Of a stretch of 64,000 nt of DNA, positions 55,105-62,596 are shown piece after piece. The notes under the pieces were generated by a model, which saw only the letters and a list, made by a program, of their open reading frames with translations, was not told where the DNA came from and did no database searches. The position numbers and the translations under genes are program-made. Numbering within the stretch: the first letter of the stretch is position 1; the number at the start of each line of letters is the position of its first letter. Location: positions 6,200,001 to 6,264,000 of the forward strand of contig NZ_CP087184.1 of assembly GCF_024749045.1 (NCBI RefSeq). The letters are read 5' to 3'. Origin of the DNA: Pseudomonas sp. B21-028 (GTDB taxonomy: Bacteria > Pseudomonadota > Gammaproteobacteria > Pseudomonadales > Pseudomonadaceae).

Positions 55105-55177
55105 GTTGTCGCCCTCATCGCGGATGAACCGCTGACGTTTGTTGTACAGAACTGTAATGAGCGCAGTGTAAAAAAGA

Positions 55178-55210
55178 ATAGGCAGTGCTTTTCACTATAT
55201 AAATGCCTAT
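55178..55210. promoter_or_regulatory. Inverted repeat ATAGGCA-N19-TGCCTAT in the dadA-dadR gap
   Basis: A perfect 7-bp inversion flanks an AT-rich core (TATATAAA-like), within the dadA promoter region. It is a candidate regulator site or overlaps divergent promoters. Confidence 0.4.
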
Positions 55211-55211
55211 A

Positions 55212-55233
55212 TTTGGCGAGAATTCTCGGCAAA
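55212..55233. promoter_or_regulatory. 22-bp near-perfect palindrome, candidate DadR (Lrp-type) operator
   Basis: Centred on GAGAATTCTC with flanks TTTGGC and GGCAAA, one mismatched pair in the whole 22 bp. It lies about 27 bases upstream of the lrp start and about 107 upstream of dadA, the location expected for an Lrp-family autoregulator that also activates dadA. Confidence 0.5.
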
Positions 55234-55260
55234 AACCCTTTTCACGGAGGCGCATCCCCT

Positions 55261-55749
55261 GTGCGTACCAATACCCAGACCAAGCGCGAGCTGGACAAGA
55301 TCGACCGCAACATCCTGCGTATCCTCCAGGCAGACGGGCGGATCTCCTTCACCGAACTGGGGGAAAAGGTCGGCCTCTCCACAACGCCCTGCACCGAGCG
55401 GGTACGGCGTCTGGAGCGCGAAGGGATCATCATGGGCTACAACGCCCGGCTCAACCCGCAGCACTTGAAGGGCAGCCTGCTGGTGTTTGTCGAGATCAGC
55501 CTCGATTACAAATCCGGCGACACCTTCGAAGAGTTCCGACGTGCCGTGCTGAAACTGCCTCACGTGCTGGAGTGCCACCTGGTGTCGGGGGATTTCGACT
55601 ACCTGGTGAAGGCGCGGATTTCCGAGATGGCCTCATACCGCAAACTGTTGGGCGATATCCTGCTCAAACTGCCCCATGTGCGGGAGTCCAAGAGTTATAT
55701 CGTGATGGAAGAGGTGAAGGAGAGCCTGAACCTGCCGATTCCAGATTGA
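55261..55749 (+). CDS. lrp: Lrp/AsnC family regulator (DadR-type leucine-responsive protein)
   Basis: This 162-residue regulator has an HTH_AsnC N-terminus (KRELDKIDRNILRILQADGRISFTELGEKVGLSTTPCTERVRRLEREGIIMGYNARL) and a C-terminal RAM ligand domain (LPHVLECHLVSGDFDYLVKARISEMASYRKLLG). The GTG start at 55261 (VRTNTQTKREL) matches the family N-terminus and has GGAGG about 11 bases upstream. In P. aeruginosa the equivalent gene (dadR) activates dadAX on L-alanine. Divergent from dadA; a REP pair follows its stop. Confidence 0.94.
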   Translation: MRTNTQTKRELDKIDRNILRILQADGRISFTELGEKVGLSTTPCTERVRRLEREGIIMGYNARLNPQHLKGSLLVFVEISLDYKSGDTFEEFRRAVLKLPHVLECHLVSGDFDYLVKARISEMASYRKLLGDILLKLPHVRESKSYIVMEEVKESLNLPIPD

Positions 55750-55755
55750 ACCGCC

Positions 55756-55850
55756 ATCGCGAGCAGGCTCGCTCCCACAGGGGTCCATAGATGAACGGGA
55801 TATCTGCGTTCACCTCAGATCAAATGTGGGAGCGAGCCTGCTCGCGATGG
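55756..55850. repeat. REP palindrome pair
   Basis: ATCGCGAGCAGGCTCGCTCC at the left and GTGGGAGCGAGCCTGCTCGC at the right lie between the convergent lrp and YkgJ genes. Confidence 0.88.
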
Positions 55851-55882
55851 GGTCGGCCCGAAGAGCCTGCTTCAGGCAACTT

Positions 55883-56236
55883 TCAAACCAACACCTGCCG
55901 ATTGGCAGCCATGTACTCATGAATCTGCTGCTCGACCCGGGGATGGATCAACTCCACCGGTCGCCGCCCATTGGGGCATGGCAACGTCGCCGTGGTACCG
56001 AACAACCGGCAGATCAGCGGCCGCTCGTCATACACGGTGCAACCGTTCGGCCCCAGGTGCACGCAATCGAGTGCTTCCAGAGCGGCGTCCTGTTCGGCGC
56101 GGGTCTTGCGCGGCAGGCGGGCCATTTCCTCGGGTGAGGTGGTTACCGGCCCGCAGCAGTCGTGGCAACCGGGTACGCATTCGAACGAAGGAATCTGCTG
56201 GCGCAGCGTACGGATTTTCTGACTGTTGCAACTCAT
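55883..56236 (-). CDS. YkgJ family cysteine cluster protein
   Basis: This 117-residue protein has the CxxCC..C..C arrangement of the zinc- or iron-chelating YkgJ family: FECVPGCHDCCGPV, then LDCVHLGPNGCTVYDERPLICRLFG and a final LPCPNG. At least eight cysteines are present. Metal binding is likely but the role is unknown. It is convergent with lrp and divergent from the PauB-type gene. Confidence 0.87.
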   Translation of the reverse strand: MSCNSQKIRTLRQQIPSFECVPGCHDCCGPVTTSPEEMARLPRKTRAEQDAALEALDCVHLGPNGCTVYDERPLICRLFGTTATLPCPNGRRPVELIHPRVEQQIHEYMAANRQVLV

Positions 56237-56382
56237 CGAGGCGGTTACCTGGTCGGGACTGACCCGGATTCTGCCCTAAAAGCCTTGGACCAGACAGCGC
56301 CAGCCGACCACTGTTGCCCGAGGAGGAATCCGCGGCTTATGCTCCGTAAAATTTCTCAAACACAATAATCAGGATTACGCAC

Positions 56383-57696
56383 ATGAACGCCCGTGTTCAG
56401 CAACCTGTCCCGAGCCACGCGCACGCCGCCTCCTACTATGCCGCCAGCAGCCTGCCGCAACCGGACCATCCGTTGCTGCAAGGCGAGCTGCTGGCGGACG
56501 TCTGCGTGGTCGGCGGCGGGTTCTCGGGGCTGAACACGGCCATCGAACTGGCCGAGCGCGGCATGAGCGTCGTGTTGCTCGAAGCGCACAAGATCGGCTG
56601 GGGAGCCAGTGGGCGTAACGGCGGCCAATTGATCCGCGGGGTCGGTCATGGCCTGGATCAGTTCGCTCCGGTGATCGGTACCGAGGGCGTCCGCCAGATG
56701 AAACTCATGGGCCTCGAGGCAGTGGAAATCGTCCGGCAGCGCGTCGAGCGTTTCCAGATCGCCTGCGACCTCACCTGGGGTTACTGCGACCTCGCCAACA
56801 AACCCTCCGAGCTGGAAGGCTTCGCCGAGGACGCCGAAGAGCTGCGCAGCCTGGGCTATCGTCACCCGACCCGGCTGCTGCAAGCCCATGAGATGCACAG
56901 CGTGGTGGGCTCGGACCGCTATGTCGGCGGCCTGATCGACATGGGTTCCGGCCACCTGCACCCACTGAACCTGGCTCTGGGCGAAGCCGACGCCGCGCAG
57001 CGGCTGGGGGTCAAGCTGTTCGAACAATCGGCGGTGACCCGGATCGACTATGGTCCTGAAGTAAAGGTATATACCCAGCACGGCTCGGTTCGCGCCAAGA
57101 CCCTGGTACTCGGTTGCAATGCCTATCTCAATGGCCTCAACAAGGAATTGAGCGGCAAGGTACTGCCGGCCGGCAGCTACATCATCGCCACCGAGCCTCT
57201 GAGCCAGGCTCAGGCCCAAGCGCTGTTGCCACAGAACATGGCGGTCTGCGACCAGAGAGTGGCCGTGGATTACTACCGGATTTCGGCAGATCGACGCTTG
57301 CTGTTCGGCGGGGCTTGTCACTATTCGGGACGCGATCCGCAGGACATTGCCGCTTATATGCGTCCGAAGATGCTCAAGGTCTTCCCGCAGCTGGCGGAGG
57401 TGAAGATCGACTATCAATGGGGCGGGATGATCGGTATCGGCGCCAACCGACTGCCGCAGATCGGCCGGCTCAAGGACCAGCCCAACGTGTACTTCGCCCA
57501 GGCTTATTCCGGCCATGGCGTGAACGCCACACACCTGGCCGGCAAGCTATTGGCCGAGGCCATCAGTGGCCAGCAAGGCGGTGGGTTCGATCTGTTCGCC
57601 CAGGTCCCGCACATCACCTTTCCCGGCGGCCAGCACCTGCGTTCGCCGCTGCTGGCGCTGGGGATGTTGTGGCACAAGTTGAAAGAGCTGGTTTGA
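56383..57696 (+). CDS. FAD-dependent gamma-glutamylputrescine oxidase-like enzyme (PauB/PuuB)
   Basis: This 437-residue DAO-family flavoenzyme has an FAD fold VCVVGGGFSGLNTAIELAERGMSVVLLEAHKIGWGASGRNGGQ and a C-terminal QWGGMIGIGANRLPQIGRL.. VYFAQAYSGHGVNATHLAGKLLAEAI. It matches the PauB group that oxidises gamma-glutamylated polyamines in P. aeruginosa (PA5309 position). It would act before the KauB/PauC-type aldehyde dehydrogenase encoded at 62597. Probably controlled by PauR. Confidence 0.88.
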   Translation: MNARVQQPVPSHAHAASYYAASSLPQPDHPLLQGELLADVCVVGGGFSGLNTAIELAERGMSVVLLEAHKIGWGASGRNGGQLIRGVGHGLDQFAPVIGTEGVRQMKLMGLEAVEIVRQRVERFQIACDLTWGYCDLANKPSELEGFAEDAEELRSLGYRHPTRLLQAHEMHSVVGSDRYVGGLIDMGSGHLHPLNLALGEADAAQRLGVKLFEQSAVTRIDYGPEVKVYTQHGSVRAKTLVLGCNAYLNGLNKELSGKVLPAGSYIIATEPLSQAQAQALLPQNMAVCDQRVAVDYYRISADRRLLFGGACHYSGRDPQDIAAYMRPKMLKVFPQLAEVKIDYQWGGMIGIGANRLPQIGRLKDQPNVYFAQAYSGHGVNATHLAGKLLAEAISGQQGGGFDLFAQVPHITFPGGQHLRSPLLALGMLWHKLKELV

Positions 57697-57732
57697 TTCG
57701 AATGGCCCTATAGGTAAGCCTGGTGCTGTTTT

Positions 57733-57758
57733 GTGGCGAGGGGATTTATCCCCTCGCC
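57733..57758. repeat. GTGGCGAGGGG hairpin (second repeat family, compact form)
   Basis: A perfect 9-bp stem GGCGAGGGG / CCCCTCGCC encloses ATTTAT. The arm is the same as the ends of the repeat at 25973-26107. It lies between the convergent PauB-type and DUF1127 genes and could end both transcripts. Confidence 0.75.
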
Positions 57759-57763
57759 CCGGA

Positions 57764-58009
57764 TCAGCTACGCCAGAACGGCTTTAAGCCCTCCTCCCGC
57801 GCCTGCTGCCGACTTATCCCGATATCACGCAACTGTTCGGGTGTCAGCTCCAGCAAGACTCGGCGTGTATGCAGACGATGCCAGAACAAGTCCCAGCGGC
57901 TCAGGCAGGCTGGGGCAGTTCGAAAGCTTGCGCCGCGAAGTCCCTTTTCCTGTCCAGCCTCCAGTTCCTGACTGTGTAGCGTCAGCCGCACATCGCTCAA
58001 GCCGTTCAT
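57764..58009 (-). CDS. DUF1127 small protein
   Basis: This 81-residue basic protein has the DUF1127 core in its C-terminal half (RWDLFWHRLHTRRVLLELTPEQLRDIGISRQQAREEGLKPFW), including the LxxL..LxDIGISR signature. Small DUF1127 proteins in other bacteria bind RNA or influence phosphate and carbon metabolism; nothing is known for this one. The N-terminal 35 residues are variable. Confidence 0.83.
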   Translation of the reverse strand: MNGLSDVRLTLHSQELEAGQEKGLRGASFRTAPACLSRWDLFWHRLHTRRVLLELTPEQLRDIGISRQQAREEGLKPFWRS

Positions 58010-58084
58010 TTTCGTCGCTCCTGTTTACTTGGGTAGCCAGAGGTTTCATGATGCGCGGACGGCCAGGATCAATACAGATTCAAC

Positions 58085-58109
58085 ATCTGTATTTTATTTA
58101 CATACAGAT
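58085..58109. promoter_or_regulatory. ATCTGTAT-N9-ATACAGAT inverted repeat, candidate MocR operator
   Basis: A perfect 8-bp inverted repeat with an AT-rich 9-base spacer lies 82-106 bases before the MocR-type start. A further CTGTAT lies at about 58149-58154. MocR regulators commonly bind such repeated half-sites in their own promoter. Confidence 0.5.
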
Positions 58110-58190
58110 AAGGCATTTTTGCCACTGAATGCTGTTTTTAGCGGCCAACTGTATTGGTTACCTGTTGCCCCAACCTATCGAGAGCACGCC

Positions 58191-59624
58191 ATGACCCTCT
58201 ACGTGAACCTCGCCGAATTGCTCGGCACCCGCATCGAACAGGGTTTCTATCGCCCCGGCGACCGGCTGCCGTCGGTGCGGGCTTTGAGTACGGAACATGG
58301 CGTCAGCCTGAGTACGGTGCAGCAGGCCTATCGCGTGCTGGAGGACAACGGACTGGCAATGCCGAAACCCAAGTCCGGCTATTTCGTCCCGGTCAGCCGC
58401 GAACTGCCGGACTTGCCGGCGATAGGCCGTCCGGCCCAGCGTCCCGTGGACATTTCACAGTGGGACCAAGTGCTGGAACTGATACGCGCCGTACCACGCA
58501 AAGATGTGGTGCAACTGGGGCGCGGCATGCCGGACATCCATTCGCCGACCATGAAGCCGTTGCTGCGCAGCCTTGCGCAGATCAGCCGTCGGCAGGACAT
58601 GCCCGGCCTGTATTACGACAACATCTACGGCAACCTCGCGTTGCGCGAACAGATTGCCCGTCTGTTGCTGGATTCGGGCTGTCAGTTGGACGCCAACGAT
58701 CTGATTGTCACCACCGGCTGCCACGAGGCGCTATCGGTCAGCATTCGCGCCACCTGCGAACCAGGCGATATCGTCGCGGTGGATTCGCCCAGCTTCCACG
58801 GTGCCATGCAAACCCTCAAGGGCCTGGGCATGAAGGCCATGGAGATCCCCACCGACCCGCTTACCGGCATCAGCCTGGAGGCATTGGAACTGGCGCTGGA
58901 GCAATGGCCGATCAAGGCCATACAGTTGACGCCCAGTTGCAACAACCCGCTGGGCTACATCATGCCGGAAGCGAATAAACGCGCGTTGTTGACCCTGGCA
59001 CAGCGCTTCGACGTGGCGATCATCGAAGACGATGTGTATGGGGATCTGGCTTACACCTACCCACGACCACGCACGATCAAGTCCTTCGATGAAGATGGCC
59101 GCGTCCTGCTCTGCAGTTCTTTTTCCAAAACCCTGGCGCCGGGCCTGCGAGTGGGTTGGGTCGCACCGGGGCGGTATCTGGAACGGGTGCTGCACATGAA
59201 GTACATCAGCACCGGCTCTACCGCACCGCAGCCGCAGATCGCCATCGCCGAATTCCTCAAGAACGGGCATTTCGAACCCCATTTGCGCCGGATGCGCACG
59301 CAATACCAGCGTAATCGCGACGTGATGATCGATTGGGTCAGCCGCTACTTTCCCTCGGGCACCCGTGCCAGTCGCCCCCGGGGCAGCTTCATGCTGTGGG
59401 TCGAATTGCCCGAGGGTTTCGATACGTTGAAGCTCAACCGGGTCTTGCATGATCGAGGGGTGCAGGTTGCGGTCGGCAGCATTTTTTCGGCATCGGGCAA
59501 GTACCGCAATTGCCTGCGCATGAACTACGCTGCCAAGCCAACGGCACAGATCGAGGAGGCCGTGCGCAAGGTAGGGGCCGCCGCCATTGCGCTGTTGAAC
59601 GAAACCCAGGGCGACGGCGTCTGA
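58191..59624 (+). CDS. MocR-type GntR/aminotransferase transcriptional regulator
   Basis: This 477-residue protein has an N-terminal GntR winged HTH (LLGTRIEQGFYRPGDRLPSVRALSTEHGVSLSTVQQAYRVLEDNGL, SGYFV) and a fold-type I aminotransferase domain (YYDNIYGNLALREQIARLLLDSG; TPSCNNPLGYIMP; IIEDDVYGDL; CSSFSKTLAPGLRVGW with the PLP lysine). MocR regulators sense amino acids or vitamins through PLP. ATG at 58191 follows GAGAGCACGCC; frames upstream have no homology. The inverted repeat ahead suggests autoregulation. The target genes are unknown. Confidence 0.92.
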   Translation: MTLYVNLAELLGTRIEQGFYRPGDRLPSVRALSTEHGVSLSTVQQAYRVLEDNGLAMPKPKSGYFVPVSRELPDLPAIGRPAQRPVDISQWDQVLELIRAVPRKDVVQLGRGMPDIHSPTMKPLLRSLAQISRRQDMPGLYYDNIYGNLALREQIARLLLDSGCQLDANDLIVTTGCHEALSVSIRATCEPGDIVAVDSPSFHGAMQTLKGLGMKAMEIPTDPLTGISLEALELALEQWPIKAIQLTPSCNNPLGYIMPEANKRALLTLAQRFDVAIIEDDVYGDLAYTYPRPRTIKSFDEDGRVLLCSSFSKTLAPGLRVGWVAPGRYLERVLHMKYISTGSTAPQPQIAIAEFLKNGHFEPHLRRMRTQYQRNRDVMIDWVSRYFPSGTRASRPRGSFMLWVELPEGFDTLKLNRVLHDRGVQVAVGSIFSASGKYRNCLRMNYAAKPTAQIEEAVRKVGAAAIALLNETQGDGV

Positions 59625-59685
59625 ATTCTACTGGGATAAGCAGCACCCGACAGTCAATCAACGCCAACAAGCGGAACGATCCGAC

Positions 59686-61254
59686 GTGAGATCCAAACCG
59701 ATCCTGCCTGCGCTACTGCTTGTCGCCTCACTGTTGGGAGGCTGTGCCAGCGTTGATATCACCCGCGAGCCTTCCCAGGCACTGCCGGCCTCCGAATCTT
59801 CATTCGGACGCTCCGTCCAGGCCCAGGCCGCCCCCCACGAAGGACGCTCGGGGTTTCGCCTGCTCTCCAACAGCACCGATGCCTTTACCGCCCGGGCCGA
59901 GCTGATTCGCAACGCGCAAAGCAGCCTGGACCTGCAGTATTACATCGTTCACGACGGCATCAGCACCCGGATGCTGGTGGATGAGGTGCTCAAGGCCGCC
60001 GACCGGGGCGTGCGCGTGCGGATCCTGCTGGACGACACCACCAGCGATGGCCAGGAACAGGTCATTTCGACCCTCGGCGCCCACCCGCAGATCCAGATCC
60101 GCCTGTTCAACCCGTTGCACCTGGGGCGCGCCACCGGCGTGACCCGCAGCCTCGGCCGGCTGTTCAACCTGTCGCTGCAACACCGGCGGATGCACAACAA
60201 GCTTTGGCTGGCGGACAACAGCATGGCCATCGTCGGCGGGCGTAACCTTGGGGATGAGTACTTCGATGCCGAACCTCATCTGAACTTCACGGATATCGAC
60301 CTGCTCAGCGTCGGCCCGGTGGCCGAACAGTTGGGGCACAGCTTCGACCAGTACTGGAACAGCGCCCTGAGCAAGCCCATTGAACAATTCCTGTCCCATC
60401 GACCCACCGCCAAGGACTTGGCCAACAGCCGCCTGCGCCTGCAAGAGTCCCTGGAACAGACGCAAAAGGAAAACCACGCGCTGTACCAGCAGTTGACCAC
60501 CTACCGGACCCAGCCGCGGCTGGATATCTGGCGCAACGAGTTGGTCTGGGCCTGGAACCAGGCGCTGTGGGATGCGCCCAGCAAAGTCCTGGCCAAGGAC
60601 GAGCCGGATCCGCACCTGTTGTTGACCACGCAATTGGGCCCTGAACTGGCGGGCGTCAGCAAAGAACTGATCATGATCTCGGCTTACTTCGTGCCGGGCC
60701 AGCCGGGCTTGGTGTACCTGACCAGCCGCGCCGATGCCGGCGTGTCGGTCAGCCTGCTGACCAACTCCCTGGAGGCCACCGACGTGCCGGCGGTGCACGG
60801 CGGTTACGCGCCCTATCGCAAGGCGCTGCTGCAACACGGTGTGCGGCTGTTCGAGTTGCGGCGCCAACCCGGGGATACGGGAGGCAGCAGCCCTCACCTG
60901 TTCTACAGCAAGTCCTATGGTGAATCGGACTCGAGCCTACACAGCAAGGCGATCATTTTTGACCGACAGAAATCGTTCATCGGCTCATTCAATTTCGACC
61001 CACGCTCAGTGCTGTGGAACACCGAGGTTGGCGTGTTGGTGGACAGCCCCGAACTCGCCGACCAGGTCCGTGAACTGGCCTTGCAGGGCATGGCACCGGC
61101 TCTGAGCTACCAGGCGCGACTGGAAGATGGAAAGCTCGTCTGGACCACCGAAGACAACGGCAAACTCCATGACCTGGACCGCGAACCCGGTAGCTGGTGG
61201 CGCCGGTTCAATGCCTGGTTTGCGACGACTGTGGGGTTGGAAAAAATGTTGTAA
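59686..61254 (+). CDS. Phospholipase D family lipoprotein (cardiolipin-synthase-like)
   Basis: This 522-residue protein has a lipoprotein signal (RSKPILPALLLVASLLGGC, lipobox LGGC) and two HKD motifs: HNKLWLADNSMAIVGGRN (first) and HSKAIIFDRQKSFIGSFNFD (second). Both carry His and Lys for a phosphatidyl-enzyme mechanism. Related proteins make or remodel phospholipids in the envelope. The start is GTG at 59686; no strong ribosome site precedes it (GCGGAACG, weak). It is co-oriented with and 61 bases after the MocR gene, so co-transcription is possible. Confidence 0.88.
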   Translation: MRSKPILPALLLVASLLGGCASVDITREPSQALPASESSFGRSVQAQAAPHEGRSGFRLLSNSTDAFTARAELIRNAQSSLDLQYYIVHDGISTRMLVDEVLKAADRGVRVRILLDDTTSDGQEQVISTLGAHPQIQIRLFNPLHLGRATGVTRSLGRLFNLSLQHRRMHNKLWLADNSMAIVGGRNLGDEYFDAEPHLNFTDIDLLSVGPVAEQLGHSFDQYWNSALSKPIEQFLSHRPTAKDLANSRLRLQESLEQTQKENHALYQQLTTYRTQPRLDIWRNELVWAWNQALWDAPSKVLAKDEPDPHLLLTTQLGPELAGVSKELIMISAYFVPGQPGLVYLTSRADAGVSVSLLTNSLEATDVPAVHGGYAPYRKALLQHGVRLFELRRQPGDTGGSSPHLFYSKSYGESDSSLHSKAIIFDRQKSFIGSFNFDPRSVLWNTEVGVLVDSPELADQVRELALQGMAPALSYQARLEDGKLVWTTEDNGKLHDLDREPGSWWRRFNAWFATTVGLEKML

Positions 61255-61295
61255 GGCTGCCCCTCGCCACAAGAAGCTCCCTCGCCATAGGGTTT

Positions 61296-62438
61296 TCAGG
61301 CAGGCTGCGTAGCCCCGAACGCACCTTGGCGCAACAACAGAATCACCAGTCCAAACGCCCCAGCCGCCATGAACAACGGCAGCGCATGCCCGCTGATCCA
61401 CTGACTGCCAGCTCCCGCCACCAAGGGACCGATCAGGCAACCGATTCCCCACAGCTGGGCAATATGGGCGTTGGCCCGCACCAACGCATCGTCGCGGTAA
61501 CGCTCACCAATCAGGATCAACGACAAGGTGAACAAGCCACCCGCGCTGGCACCGAACAGCACCCATAGCGGCCAGATCAGTACGGTATCGATCAACAACG
61601 GAACCGCCAGGCTCGACAAGGTCAGCGCCACCGCGCAGCCCGTGAGCAAGGCTCGCCGGGACACATGATCGGCCAGGGCGCCAATGGGCAGTTGCAGCAA
61701 GGCATCACCGACCACCACGGTGCTGACCATCGCAAGCGCGATGTCGGCACTGAAGCCCTGGCGCAGGCAATACACCGGCAACAACGTCAGGATCATCGCC
61801 TCGAAAGCCGCGAACAACGACACCGCCCAGGCGATCGCCGGCAGACCTCGGCAAAATGCCCATAGATCGCCAAAAGTAACGCTACCCGCTTCACTGGTAG
61901 GCGCGCCGCTGCGACCGAGCAACAACAAGGGCGCCACCAGCAGCAAGCCGACGCCCACCCAGAATCCATAGTCGTGAACGGTACCCAGCGCACCGAGCAA
62001 CAGCGGGCCGGACAGTTGGCTGAGGGCATAACTGGCGCCATACAGCGCTACCAGCCGCCCGCGCCATTGTTCGACCACCAGTTGATTGATCCAGCTCTCG
62101 CCGAGGATGAACACCAGGGTCAGGACCACCCCGATCACCAGCCGCAGCACCAGCCAGACCGGGTAACTGGGCAACAGCGCCAACAATCCGATGGACACCG
62201 CCCCGCCCCACAGGCACAGGCGCATCAACGTCGCCGTCCCAAACCGCGCCGCCAGACGACTCGACACCTTGGCCCCGAGCAACACCCCAACGGCGGGCAT
62301 GGCCGCCATCACGCCAATGGCGAACGAACCATAACCCCAGCCTTCCAGGCGCAGCGACACCAGCGGCATGCTTACCCCCAGGGCAAGGCCGACGCTCAGG
62401 ACAGAGGCCAACACGGCGAAATAAGTCGCCCAACGCAT
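61296..62438 (-). CDS. MFS transporter (YcaD-like)
   Basis: This 380-residue protein has 12 membrane helices of the major facilitator superfamily (MRWATYFAVLASVLSVGLALGVSMPLVSLRLEGWGYGSF.., ARFGTATLMRLCLWGG, VVGDALLQLPIGALADHVSRRALL). The GESWINQLV and ERYRDD-like segments recall YcaD/sugar-type transporters; the substrate is unknown. The start at 62438 is chosen for AGGAG seven bases upstream; the ATG at 62444 sits almost on it and 62462 has no ribosome site. Confidence 0.87.
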   Translation of the reverse strand: MRWATYFAVLASVLSVGLALGVSMPLVSLRLEGWGYGSFAIGVMAAMPAVGVLLGAKVSSRLAARFGTATLMRLCLWGGAVSIGLLALLPSYPVWLVLRLVIGVVLTLVFILGESWINQLVVEQWRGRLVALYGASYALSQLSGPLLLGALGTVHDYGFWVGVGLLLVAPLLLLGRSGAPTSEAGSVTFGDLWAFCRGLPAIAWAVSLFAAFEAMILTLLPVYCLRQGFSADIALAMVSTVVVGDALLQLPIGALADHVSRRALLTGCAVALTLSSLAVPLLIDTVLIWPLWVLFGASAGGLFTLSLILIGERYRDDALVRANAHIAQLWGIGCLIGPLVAGAGSQWISGHALPLFMAAGAFGLVILLLRQGAFGATQPA

Positions 62439-62489
62439 TTCCATGCTCCTGTGGGTAGTCATCGATTCCGGGCATTCCTCAAAAACAAT

Positions 62490-62576
62490 GTGGGAGCGAG
62501 CCTGCTCGCGAAGCGGCGCAACATTCAACAAAGCTGTCGACTGTCATACCGCTATCGCGAGCAGGCTCGCTCCCAC
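62490..62576. repeat. REP palindrome pair
   Basis: Two full units, GTGGGAGCGAGCCTGCTCGC and complement, lie downstream of the aldehyde dehydrogenase gene, between it and the MFS gene on the same strand. Confidence 0.88.
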
Positions 62577-62596
62577 AGGGGACCAGCGTTGTGCTG

